This document shows, one piece after another, positions 1 to 13,800 of a stretch of DNA of 64,000 bases. The number at the start of each line of letters is the position of its first letter. Position 1 is the first letter of the stretch. Both the position numbers and the translations under genes were made by a program. A model generated the notes under the pieces. The model did no database searches. It saw only the letters and a program-made list of their open reading frames with translations, and was not told the origin of the DNA. Origin of the DNA: Larimichthys crocea (taxonomy: Eukaryota; Chordata; Actinopteri; Sciaenidae); NCBI RefSeq assembly GCF_000972845.2, contig NC_040018.1, positions 12,559,157 through 12,623,156 of the forward strand, written 5' to 3'.

Positions 1-1571
1 CAAAGGGAATAATGGTGCAGTAAGATGTTAAGAAATGTGTTCGAATTTATTTTAAATTATTTACATTTTGCTACTGTAGCTTTTAGGGAAAACATCACAA
101 TACTAGTCCAACTATAAATGATCGTATATATACTATATGCTGGTTGCATATAGTAGATAAACATTTAGAGGACTGTAGATGTACTGTGATAATCCATTTC
201 ATATAAAGACAACAGAAAATAAAAAATAATAAGAAAATACAAAATATGTCTCTTGTCTGCATTTTATTTATAAGCAATATGTGCATTGATTGTTGACATT
301 ACATTAAAAAATGAAATGAATGAAACAGTAATTCTACTTTATCAATCGTCCCTCATACAATAGGAAATATTATTACACTGATTGTTTTTCAAAGGAAGTA
401 ACATTACATATACTGTATAATCACTACAGTTTTGCACAGACATGTGCAGTAATTACTCTAAATGTCAAGTCAAATCTATTGTAAGCTGCAGGAAGCAAGT
501 AAAGAATATTTAAAAACAGGAAACGCTCTACAATGGCGGGTATTATAAAATAACAGATTTCCTCTAAACGGTGTTGCTCTACAAAAAGCAAAGACGTTTT
601 ATAATCATCAATACTGAATGATATCAATACCTTACACTCTTATTAAGCCTGAGATATTTTTAAGTTTTTTTGCTGAAATACTGGTGGAACAGAAATGTTA
701 CCATAATGTATACACACACTTAATTCATGGCTAAAATGAAACATTTCGTGGATTGTTAGATATGGAAAATACATGTGCTCTGTTGAGCTCTAACACTGCT
801 TATAGTGCCCTCAATCACTCACATTCTGTACTGCACAAATCATTAAGACACACTGCTGCTTTTCAAAAAAAAAGCTACCGAGACTCATAATTATATCAAT
901 AATCAAACCTATGATAATTGCCTGCAATCATTTAATAATTAAAATGACAAATATAGTAAAATAAAGTTCTGTACAGGTACACATGTATAAATATGTTTAC
1001 GAATATGGTAACTACAATATTTACCCATATCAAAGTTTCAAAGTGCCGTGTATAATCAGAGCTAAGTTCACCTAAAAAAATCCACCTAATAAAGATGCAA
1101 AGTGAGATTAATAAACATCAAACTACAGCATCCCCTGTACAATATAGCATATAATATCAGGTATGTGATTTTGGGAGGTCTGAATGTGAACGTCAACAGC
1201 CAAAATATGATATGATACAGTAACAATTACAGCATCGGCCCCCCAATTTTTTTTATGGCTGCAGAAAAACCTAACAAATTCTGTATGATTGATCTTTTTT
1301 CTCCAAAGAGATTTGGTTGTAAATGTGTAACATACTCTTCTTTGATCTGTAAGGACAATAACTGCTCCTGCCTTTCAAACATTTGAAGTATTGTTTCAAT
1401 ATGTTCAGCTGCCATCGGATGGCAGCACTGTAATATTATTGCAAACCACAAATTAGGGCTACATTCAGATTACAGAATGGAAACATTGTTACAGCCCAAT
1501 AAAAACAGCATAATTACAGACAAATACAGCATATTTATGTCCATAGTTACACTATGTCCATTCCTATCTGG
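1..1571 (-). other. trim66: trim66 3'UTR and downstream sequence
   Basis: AT-rich sequence with no convincing gene. On the minus strand AATAAA signals occur at 263-268 and 46-51, giving possible 3'UTRs of about 1.3-1.5 kb. The true polyadenylation site cannot be fixed from sequence alone. Confidence 0.5.
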
Positions 1572-1808
1572 TTAGAAGTGATGTCTCCTTGACTTGAGAG
1601 AGTTTCTTCTCTTCCTCTTCCTGTGGCACTGCTCCCTCCTCTCTGGCCAAGGGAAACCACCCTCAGCCATCCTGTAGGCCTCATCGTACTCATCGCTGTC
1701 AGAGTCCGCCTCTGCCGCAGGGAAAACTCTGTTTGGGAAAACTTCTTTCAGCTTAGAGGTGAAGAACGCCTCGAGGCTGCGGCCAGCTTGGGCCACCTCA
1801 GAGTCAGG
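1572..1808 (-). CDS. trim66: trim66 exon 17 (bromodomain end and stop)
   Basis: The exon begins [16 protein letters not shown], the last bromodomain helix, and ends in a basic tail ([18 protein letters not shown]) before TAA at 1572-1574. The tail is a likely nuclear localisation signal. Acceptor gcgacag. Confidence 0.93.
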   Translation of the reverse strand, partial: PDSEVAQAGRSLEAFFTSKLKEVFPNRVFPAAEADSDSDEYDEAYRMAEGGFPWPERREQCHRKRKRRNSLKSRRHHF

Positions 1809-4800
1809 CTGTCGCCAGAGGGAGAAAGAGAGATTACACTCAGAACACTGCATGGATTCAGTGTGATTATAAAACTGAATACACACAATGACATACATTT
1901 TTAACTTACATAATTGAACTTTGCACAGTTGCGGAACATGAGATAGACATCAGCAACAAACTGGTCTGGTGAGTTATAATGTCGGGAATTCCTCTTGTTG
2001 AGTTTGGTCCTGATCACAGACAGGTCCATAGGCCTCTTAATGATCTGGTAGTAATGACGAGCCTGCATGAAAAACCAGCAACAATTTTAGATTAAACCCA
2101 CACAGCCACTTTAGTCCACTGGAACTCATTCCAATGTAATTAGATCCATTAAAAATGCACCAAATAAATGTTTCATTCCACAAATGTGTAGGCTACTTGC
2201 TATAACAACAGCAATGCACATACAAAGTATAGTCTGGTTAGTGTCTTACATACAGTCTTACAGATACAGACCCAATCAACTGATTGCTATTACAACTTAA
2301 CACTAATTAACGTGTCATCAAACCAAACTTTATTTCAGCTCAGGTCCACTTGCTATCATGTTTTGTTTTGTTTAACTGTTGGCATTCCTAGTTTGCTATT
2401 AACTGTGCTCTCCAAGATGAATCTGGCCTCTGCTCTCTGACCATTCACCTCCTACGCAAGGTCACTCGGTTGCGCATGTGATTTGTTACCACCATGAGGC
2501 CACAGAGAAAGGCCTCGCAGGCTACACAACACACACTCTAAGATAGATTCCTGGATTAATGTACTTTTTTTTTATATACACACACACGACATGGATCTTG
2601 GATCCTGGGGTTCAGGTGGATACATGAACAACTCTACTTTGAGCACTTTTATCAGGCCTCAAGGATACATTTATTGTGTTTTAGTGAGAAAACCTGAATA
2701 TAAACACAACTTCATTACAAAAAAAACACAGGGCAACTTCAAGCTCCCCAAACCCGAGAACTATGGTAGCAAAAGTAAATGATATGTGAAAATGAGTTGG
2801 CCTTTACTGTAACTGGAGAGACAATTGGGTGATCACTCACGAGTGGACTGACGGGCTCATGGAAGGGAGCACTCAGGATGTTACTGAGGATCAGAAGAGT
2901 CAGCCGCTCACATTTCTACAAACAGTCGAGCAAAATTGAAAGACAATTGTTATAAATGCAAGACAAGGAACCACCATGATTATTATTAATGCAGCTAATG
3001 AAATGGCATACTCTCTGGTCACGTGCAGGCAGTCCGTGTGTCAATGTGTGTTCTCCAGATGTTCTCTCATTCTCACAGTCGTATGTAACCTCTGGCTGTG
3101 CAACATCTCTGCACAGGCTGCACACCCAGTCACCTCTGAACAGGATAAGAAACAGCACCAGGTTACACCAGGTATACAGTTTGATACGAGGTGAGAGGAT
3201 CATGTTGAACACTGTATACATTTCAGGTTACAGTATAAGAAGCTTACGAGGGGAAGCTTAGCAGAGGCGGGATATGGCAAGACAGATGAAAGACTTTTGG
3301 ACAGCGGTCACAGCACAGCAGGTCCCCTCCAATCAGACACACGGCACAGAAGTCTTCGCTCTCCATCTCTGCATTGTCCTGGTCAGCCTGGGCTTCCTCT
3401 GTGCCTCTTTGAACAGGATTTGCAATCAGAAGCGGCCTCTGACTGGGTCCAGTGTGGGACTCCTCTTCCAGGTCAGAGCGAAGCGGTTGCGGCTCATCGG
3501 TTGTCAGTTCAGGTTCAGATTCAACATCGAGCTCAGATTCCACAGAGCCCTGAGAGTCTTGAGGCTGATCAGATACAACATCAGAATCAGTCTCTGCCTG
3601 ACAGCTGGGGTCATAGTCGAGCTGGACATCTGACTCTGTTTCAGCTTCACCAGATTCTGCATCAGCATCCAGCCCTTGGCCGTCCTCTGATCCTGCGCCT
3701 GCATCTGATTCTGGGTCTGCCTCATATTCAAGACTTGGCTCTGAATCCCCTGCTATATCAGTTTCACCATCGAGCCCCATCACTCCCGCTGGCCCTGATT
3801 TCTCCTCAACCAGACATTCAAGTTCAGCCTCAGATAAGGACTCTGCATTTGGGTCAGATTCTGGTGATGCATCTGAGTCAGCCTGTGCATCTGGATCAGG
3901 CCAAGAAACAACTGCTTCTTCTTCTGAGACTGACCTGGGATCAGAGTCAGAGTCTAGAACCAGCACAGAGTAACTCTGTGGCACATATTTAGGCTTGGTG
4001 GATGGCAGCGTGGATTCTTTATGAGAGCTGATTCTCCCTTGACTGTCAAACTCACTGGTGGTGGAGTGTGTGGTTGACTGATTGTGGTTCTGACGCTCTG
4101 CATATGATGATACTTTGAGTGAGCGGGTGGTCCTTGTGGTTTCAGAGCCTCCAGCTATCCCCTATGTTTCCAACACAGAGAGAAGATTACACTGCTGAAT
4201 GAAACATAATTTTAACAGCTTGTTAACTAGAATCTCTCGTGATTTCTAAGATGCATTAAACTCTAATAATAATTAGTAGCTAACATTTCAACAGCAAACA
4301 AAAAACAGATTGTGGGGTTAGGATACTAAACCCTAAATAATTTCTGTTTTGTTCATGGTCTAATCTGCATTCCAAGATGCTTTGTCTAGGATTACTTAAG
4401 CCCAATTTCTCAGATGTTAATGTCTAAACAGAAACAGCAACACAAGACTTCCACCAGAACAAAATCTCCAAAGTTTTTGTACAATTTTGACAAAATAGGT
4501 GAATGAACAGGAACTTGACATGAATGTTTACTCCATGTTTATAATATGGCATTATATCACGTAACAGCGCAAGTTGCCATGGATACAATAATAATAGTGG
4601 ATAATCAGTATCTTAAATTAGCTTGTGTGTTTATTATTATGATTCTTATTATCTATCATAAGAAATTTGCTACTATTTCTTTTAAAAAAAAGTCTCTTCT
4701 CCTCTAAAAACAAAGAAATGAAACGTACTTCAGGTGTTGCATCGTGCCACGTTCTCTGCTGTGGGAGAGTTTCGCTCCTCTCCATCCCGCTGGCAGGTAA

Positions 4801-7800
4801 AGGGTCACTCTGCCGTCGTCCATGTGGGGGGAGTTGAGACACAAGTATTTTGAGACGCTCTAAGCAAACCACTGGAACCCTGGGCCTTCCCGAGTCCTTC
4901 TGAGCATCTGTGACACTTAAGAGGCAAGCAGACAAACGACTGGTTAGAACTTCATCTTATTTTCAGGATTTGTTCATGGACAGATGTTTGACTTGACCAC
5001 TATCACACACCTGTTGTGGCCGTTTCTTGACACCCTGCATTGCTCCTTCGCCTCATAATCAACCTCTTCATCTACATAAGTAAACGAATGATCTAAATTA
5101 AAATAAAGAGAGAAATGATGAGCCTGGTGTATATTTGAGGATATAAGTCAGATATAAATGTCATGATACATTTTTCCAGCACCTGGCTCCGTCTTATAGG
5201 ACAGTAGAGGGGACCGGTGGCTTCTGAAGGGCACTGTGTCAGTCGAAGTTTCTTTGACAACACAAAGCACCCCATCTGAAGCTCGCCTCTGTCTTGGATC
5301 CATACTGGTATACTGAAAAAAAAAGACAAGTTATGTAAAACAGGGTAAAAAATTCTATGACAGAACTGCATTATTAGTACAAATTACTTGACATGACTTT
5401 GCCCAAACAAATACCAATAAAAGATTTAGAAAGACAGTTTGCTGGTAGAAGCTGATTTGGCCTCAAGAAGAGATGAGGAGCACACTACAGAGGTCTGGTA
5501 AACCTTCTAACTTAAGTGATGTCACCTGAGGCAATTTATTATGGAGCTCTCTCTGGAGCCATAAGAATGTGTAAAATTGGCATTATTCTCATTAAACATG
5601 GATGAAATGTCCTGGGATTGTTTTCCCAACCACTCCTGTCTGCTCTGAATCAGAGCACTGGAACTTTATTGATCAAACGATTCATTGAAAAACTGAGAAA
5701 ATTATACGCAGACTAATGAAAAATCAAAACAATAGTGAATTGCAGCCGAAAAACAGAGTAATATATTCTTGTGGACTTCAGTGGCGCTGTGTATAGCAGG
5801 ATATTCCTAATATTCCTTTGCAACGTCAGCACTCACATGAGCTGCACTTCCTCCCCCTGTGTGATTATATTCTGATGCAGGGTTTCACCACCTGAACTGA
5901 TCTATGATGATGTTCACCACATCCACTGTATACACATATATATGTAAGTCATATGTATGTAGGGCAAGGGCAACAGTTTCTAAATAACTTAGCTAATGTT
6001 GGCAAAAGTGACATAGTTATTAATGCTACCTTAGCTAACACTGGAAAGTCAGGACTTTTAAAAAAATAAAATGCATCCTAACGGATTTTATTTTCCAGAG
6101 CTGATGATGGAAGTAACTGATGAGTGAGCAATCCTCCTTACTTCACATCTCTTACACATGCGTAGTACCAATCAGGCAGTGACACCAGGTTACCTTATTT
6201 GCAGTTCCTGCCTCTACACCACGAGTGCATCCTGTGGGCCTTTCAGAGTAAGGGCTGGTGGACGGGGATGCCAGTTCTGCCGGGATGCTCTGGGAGCGTC
6301 TCTTCCTCCTCGTGCACACTAAACTAGGGCTGAGCCTGGTGCTCGGCACGTCAGATACACACTCGTGGGCTGTCACCGGCACCTCCAGGGATGTGGATCT
6401 CTGTCAGAAACACAAACATACAGAATTGAGCAGGGCTTCAAGCTGCATCCCATGCAGAGACACCCCTGTTCATTTCATTAACATCAGAAAAGAGAGAAAA
6501 TGAGTGGGATGTGTGCTATGGAAACAACACCCACATAGACGCACACACTAAATGAACAAAAAAACATCACTCAGAGCCTATGCTGGGACTAATTCAAAAC
6601 AACTCAATCCTTACAAACATGAAGAATAGCCCACACAGCTGCATATATTACTGTTATCATACAGGCAATGAAAGGTTTGGTTACAACACCAATTATCATA
6701 TGTAAATTCACAATCAGGGCTGCAGTGTGGCCCTTTGATTAAACCAGAACAGGCACTCACTTTCTACCACTCTCACGCACTCTCTCATATTAGAATTTGA
6801 CTAATGAAAGTGTCCCCCCAAAAAAAAGCTCCTTTAAACTTCTTCAGCTGTGTCTGCAGCTGCTATGTAAGCAGGAGGCCTGACAAATCATTTAACATCA
6901 AGTTTTTTTTAACACGTCCCTCTTTTCTTTTTCTAGTGTACCATCATGCATATTCAGGCCGGGCTGCCACTGAGCATGTGCTCCTGAGTATCATGCGATT
7001 AAAACACTTACCTGATCCATGCCCCTTGGGATAGGTATGCAGGATACAGACTGTGAAGGAAAATAGACTATAATCCTTCTCTCTGGAGCGATGCAAGGGG
7101 GTGTAGGAATTAATCTCAGAGTGCAAACCAGAACTGAAATCAACCTGGCAGCTCCCTCTATTCCCTTAGTGACTCATTAAAGACAGGTTAAATACATAAA
7201 TGACTTTGCCCAAGTGGTATTATGTCGTTTTCGGATGCTTTGACTTGAAAATTCAAATATAATACATCTTTGTGTTTGCGCACCCTGAGAGGTGATTATG
7301 TAGCTGCTCAAACTCTGGCATCAAGTGTGATTATGATGAAGAGCGTTCTCCTCTCCTGGTTTTTTCAGATGCATCGCTATGAACAGCTCAGGCATAATTG
7401 TCAGAGCATCTCTTTGTTTTCCCATCATCCCTTTTTTCATAAAAACAGGAGCACATTTCTGTTGCACCATCTGTTTTCGGGCTAGCTGTCAACTGCAGGA
7501 ACGTGATCTTTCTGGCATTAACATAAAGTGCTCCTTTAGCTTCAGTCGTTTACAGATATTAATTTAAACGGAGTACAGCCTCAAATTCAAACACTCACAT
7601 AAACTTTCAGAAATATGAAATAAGCAGTTTACACTTTTGATTTGACTTAAAGGACCAGTGTTTAGTGGCATCTCCTTCGTAGTGTCAAGGTGAAAACTTA
7701 CTACTAACTTACTAAAGGTACTATGTAGAGCCAGTGTGCAGTTTGTCCATTACTGTAGAGACTTTGTGCAAAAAGGATCTGCAACATCTGTAGATATAAA

Positions 7801-10800
7801 AGGCACATTCGAAGGGAACAACGATTTTACACAAACAAAAGCATAGAATATCATATTCGGTTTCTGCCATATTGATGATGATGATGATGATGATAGAGCC
7901 TTACGCTGTGAAACTGTAAATGTCATTACGTGATAAAAGTTTTGAATTGGGCTTTGTTGCCTTTGTCTTTTGTTCTTTGTGTTTGTCTCAGTGCGTTTGA
8001 ACATCTGTTTTCACAGGAAACAGGCCTGACTCTGACCGATAAATTGTGGCTTTTGAGAAATGTGTAAACAGAGCGCTGAGTGGTTTACCAAGTCATGAGT
8101 TGTGAGTTGGGCTGAAATTTGTTTGAGGACATAGAAACTTTGCAGAACCACGTGTGAAATGAAAAACCGTGCAGAGAATCCCACCACATGTCCTGCTTTG
8201 ATCTCACAGTAGCTGCCAACAAAAACACCTTTTTTTTTAAAAGAAAAAAACAACATTCGCAACTATGTCGCTACAACTACAGCTTTTATCTGCTTATATT
8301 GGCTGAAATATATTGCTATAGTAGTTAACGATGGCAAACGTAATATATATATATTCATTTTTGAATTTTCACTAGCTGCATTTCCATACAAAGTTATCCC
8401 AGATTTTTTAGACAAGTATGTTTTTGTATGTCGTACATCATGCATCCTTCAGTTTCCTGTGTCAAGTGTAATGTTTAATAATGTTTTTGCTCGCAAGTTT
8501 TGTCATCAATAGGCAAAAAAATGAAGTTGAACTTGTGCATAAGTACACTTCAACTGATGCTTAAATTGAGTCTGTCTCTTGTTGAATAAGCTTATGTGAA
8601 ATTTGTATTAACTTCCCCAGTAATAACAGCTAATAGCTTAATTGCATAATGCTGATGTTTGAATGTTAATGCTTATTTTTTAATTTGTGCGTGTGACATA
8701 TAAAAGTTTCTTTACAATGATATGACTGAAAGCTGAGAGGATCTTGTAGTGAGATTAACTGTTCAAGGTCAACAATTAACTTTGAATATATTTTTGGTGT
8801 ATTTGAAGTTTTAGTTGTTAATATAATGACTTAATTCCCAGCAAAGTTACTGTTGTTTCAGTAAACATTTTTGCCCTTTAACAATCAATTTGGAGCTGTT
8901 TTTATGCTCTCACCCTGCCATCTCTGTGGTCTTTGAGCATCAGTGCAGGTCTGTTCCTCTGCTGCTCTTTCCTCAGCTCTGCTGCAGGAGGAACAATGGC
9001 CGGCTGCTGTTGTTGAACGGGACTCTGCTCCCTCCTGCCCTGCTGCAGCTCCTCGTCATGCAGCTCTCTGCTTTCAGCTGCCGCCCTTTGTCCACGAGCC
9101 TCCTCCACTCTGCGTCTCTCCTCCCAGATCTCTCCACTCATCACATCTCTGTCCACAGCAGTGTGGCTGAGATCCTGCTGCAGAGTTTTGCTGGTCGGCA
9201 GCTTCCCCTGACACTGGCCTTGCCTGCTATGTTCTGCATTTGGCTGAGCCTGACTGTCCGGAGGAACTTGTCTCTGTTGTTGGTGATGGACGTAAGATTT
9301 CATCTGAGACTGTGACTGGGAAGCAGTAGCTTGCAACTGGGATGTAGATCCTCGATTGCAGTTGAGCTGGATGGGTCCCATGACAGGGACAGGTGATGAA
9401 GGGGGAGGACATTGCGATGAACTGTCTGGATCCCAGCACCTCTGGAGCTGCTGGCTCGGGTGCAAGGAGGCAGAGATAAGTGCAGACTGACCAAAGCTGG
9501 AGTTATAAAGTGTGGCTTCCAGCTGACTTTTGTCCAGACTGGACAGATCTGGCTGAGAGGGAATGCTGTGCAGGCAACACATCTGGGGCTCGCAGCAGGC
9601 CGGGTACCCACAGGCCGGCTCCCGTCCTCTGTGACACACAGATGGCAGAGCCAAACAGGTGATAGGCTGAGGCCTCAGAATACTGGGGCAGGCCAAGCCC
9701 TGAGGATAAATGCAGTTTCCTCCTTCAACAGTCAGCTGGCCTGCAGAGGAACAAGAGTTAGATTAAGAGCTCTGATACACGTTACATGTCATGCAAATAA
9801 TATTATTCATAATAAAGCAACATGCAAAAGATAAAATAATTAGTTTCAACTATGTTGTAGAAGGTTATTCTAAATGAGATGGTCTGTTGATAGCAGTAGA
9901 CTGACATCCATTTCAGAAAATTCACTGAATCTAATTGAATTATTCTCATGCATTACATTTTTTCATTGCATCATTTTTTCAGTTACAATCTCATTTTGAA
10001 TAATGGGAATTTCACTTATAATACTGTCACATAACCATCATTCATTTTACCTAGAGAGGAAATCTGCTTCGTCCAGTAACTGGCATCCCAGTTGAATTTT
10101 ATCTTGACAGGACTCCAGGAGTCTGAGTTGAGTGATGGCTCAAGCAGTTGCTGCATCTGGAGTGAAATCTGAAATAAAAAAATATATTTTATATAGACGA
10201 AAAACAGGTGCATTTTGAAACTTCTTGATGCTGTAAATTATCGTGCATATTACACTGAAGAAATCTCTAATTTTACAAGAAATATTGATTTCAAAATTAT
10301 GTTTATTTATTTCAAAATTACTTTATGTCTTCCATAGCAGCAGTCTGTTATTCAGAAATAACAAACTGTATATTGCCATAACTGGCCAATCAGAATCAAG
10401 TATATGAGAAAGCCATTTAATAAAACTCTCAAGATATTTAGTATTGCTTCTCTTCTCTCTTTTAAAATGAGGCCAAGATATTGTGACTTTTTGTTCCTTG
10501 TCAAGCTCAAAAAATACAAGATCCTACACGTCCAATCATCTTACCCTAACCATTTAATAAACCCTCCCTGCGTCTTCCAAACTCTGCGCTCACAGTTTAT
10601 AATTTTCTATTTACTGCAACTTTACTGCAAGTCCACTGTTTTTACAAACTGAGTGTTATTTCCTGTGTCTAGTAAACTTTACATGTGTGATCAGTGGAGT
10701 TCCCCTCTAAACATAAAGAGGAAGAATCAAACTTGGGGTGTTGCTGCTTCACAGAAAAGAATGACTTCCTCCGAATGTGACTGTGTGTGTTACAGTAAAA

Positions 10801-13800
10801 CAGTGGACATATGTTGACCGTCCTGTCCGTACCAGAGCCCTGCTGAAGAGCACCGGGCCTCTGCAGTGATGGGTCGTAGCCCAGGTGATGAACTTCTGAA
10901 CATGGTCCAACTGGCCACATGTCTCTATTGCCCCCTGCAGCTGGTCCTCCAGACGTTGCTGGAAGTCCTCTGAGATTTTCTGTGAAGAAACCCCATAAAA
11001 ATACATCCAGTTATGTGTAATTACTGGTACACAGAGAGAGTCATGGCTGGACTATGGGCTAAATCAATGACTCTTTTTTTTGTTGTTGTTGTTGACAGAT
11101 GTAGTTCCTGAAGAGTTGGCTTAAGCAGCTTTGACAGATTATTATGGGTTCTCATTTGCTTGCTTTCAGAGCTGATTACATCGCGGTGGTTACTGATTCC
11201 TTGCATGTAGATTCACGGCTGGCTGAACGATAAGAAGGAAAGAAAAAGAAAGAAAGTAATTACCTCCAGTTGCTCTATTAATAGGTTGGCTCGTTTGTTA
11301 AGCTCGTTCATCATAATCATCTTTGCCATTTTAATCTGGTTCTCTGCCTTCCTGTGTGCAATCTTTACTCCATGAAGTCTATGAAGACAGAAAGGAGAAA
11401 ATAAATACCTCAGTCCCGGCAGAAAACCCCCAAATGCAGAATAAGGAAGGAGCATTTCACACACTAATTTATGCATTAGCTTGCTATATTTCACGCAAAC
11501 ACACTTTAATTATTAACCATCTGTGGCAGAAGTTGCTCAGACTGCTTGGACTGGTATGAATATGACTTTGTGTGAGTCCAAACCAACCTGTCCTCTATCT
11601 GTTTAGCATTGTTCTCCACTGCAGACCTCCTCTCTTCCACCTGCACCATCAGGCTCTCAAACAGCCACTGTTGATCCTGTAGAGCCTTCCCGATCGGCAC
11701 CACCCTGAACACATGGAAGATCACGACATCCACCAGACAGAAAGTTCACTAATTTATTCTTTGGGCATGAAAAAACACCAGAATTAAATTTGTTTCCCCT
11801 TGGGGACAAGATATTATGCAGGTGACCTTAGAGGCAGCTACTGTACCGAAACATCACAGAAAACAAAAGCGCATGAATACTTAATAAGTATTAGGCAGGC
11901 CAAGGATAGTGTATGCAGATACAGATGATAAAAGTGACAAGGCAGTTAAAGCAGGTTGTTGCTCAGTGGAAGTTTTTAACCTGCGGTTAGCCCTTCTCAG
12001 CAGTGCCCTTGTGCTGTGCATCTGAGGACTGACCTGTGGTTTTTGTGGGAGGACAGGTGACAGCTGCTACAGCACAGAAGGTCACATGACTCACAAAACA
12101 GCTCCAAGGGCTCCTGTCTGTGAGAGTGGCACATGAGGAGGGAGCAAGGATACGACCCCGGGCCTAAAAGACAGACGGAGGGAGGCGAGAGAGGGGAGAG
12201 AGAGCACAGAGCATTAGCAACAGTCTCCGAGCAATTCACACGTACGGCTAGAGGAAGGCCATCACATGTGCACATGTGGTCTACGTGAGGGAACACAATA
12301 CGAGCTGCTAACAAGAGGGTATCACATAATCGAACAAGCAGCCATTCATTTAAGTTTAAAAGAGGAAGTTTGTTTGATAGATTGTACGACTGGTTTGGAT
12401 GTCAGTTTGTATTTCATTGCTCTTTTAGATGCTCGAAACACATGCAGCATTTCACACTGGCCCCCGTGTCTTGCTAATGTGTTATTTATATTTATCACTT
12501 TTGTCTCAGTGTCGTTAAAGCATTCGTTCTGTAAAATACAATGAACCCAGAGCATCTTACAAGGAAATAGACCAGCACATTATGACAAACTTTTTATACT
12601 TCACTGTATGAATAAAACAGACATGATATAACTTAAATATATAATATAATATTATTTTGTGAGCTTAAGGGATGCTGGTAGATGGACTTTGTTAACTTTG
12701 GACAGCTGACTCTTCTGTTTTTGTGCTAAGCTACATTCACAGGCTGCTGGCACTTTGCTTCATGTTTACCATACAGGTAGAACACAGATCGAAACCCTCC
12801 ATTTTGGATGTGGTTTGACTTTTGCTCATTGGACCCCTGTAATGACTCTGAATATAAAGCTTTCAGTCAAAGATTTCAGTTGTATATTCTGCTATACATT
12901 GTACCTGGATTATATTTTCTTTTTGTAAACAAACACAATGACAGGAAGGAAAGGAAAAAGTCTAATTTGTTGCAATACACTTTTTATAATTATTACACTT
13001 ATTATATTTTTTCATCATATGAGCAGACTATGAAACTTTTACATAGTGCTACAAGTGGAGCAGTGGGTGGATAAAAGTAAACTGTGATGAGATGCAGTGT
13101 TCAGATTGGCAGTATTCACTTTGGTATGAAAACGATAGAACAATGGTTGGAAATAGGTTGCAAGATGAGGTTGCAATGAGACTTTGTTTAAGTTTGTTTG
13201 AGTGACAAAAATGTTAGTGAACTATATTTCAATGCTGTCCAATCTGCCTTTGATGCAGCAACAGTCACACATGTGCACATACTGATACACATCCTCAAAA
13301 ATATCTCTTGCATATTTCTAAATAGGTCACTGTAGAAACTGTTGGCCCACAGAACATCTATCTAACAATAGCTGGATGAGGCAAATGAACGCAGCCCTAC
13401 TGCTCTCTGCTGGCCGGCTCACCTCAGCCAACCCCCCTCCTGCCTGCACATCATCGCAGATCTCTGTGGTAGAGAGCTGAGCATCACCCTATGTGCATCA
13501 AACCGATCTGACTGACCACATCCTGGTTGTCAGCGCAGTCACACAGCTTTTCTCACACAAGTACACAAACCAAACAGTAATACTCCCACATCACAATAAA
13601 GATGATAAAGGACGCACTCGTTATGATTTGACAACTCGTGCAATGCAGACCTGCAAAAAGCAGCTGGGAACAAAAGCTGGCAGGCATACTTGAGGGTCTT
13701 TAAATAGAAAAATCCTAATCTTAGCAAAAATGAAATCATACCAGCTCTTTAGAATCTGGGCCACGTGTTAAAGAGAGGTGTAATAAAACACAGGGATCTC

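Larger units (their letters stand above)
6401..8913 (-). other. trim66 intron 8
   Basis: A 2.5-kb intron with no coding signal. It contains an eroded MITE (about 7,646-8,020) and a short GAT repeat at 7,873-7,893. Confidence 0.7.

Noticed and set aside
3297..3992. 231-codon plus-strand frame opposite trim66 exon 13
   Set aside because: It is the mirror of the acidic repetitive coding exon and has no independent support.
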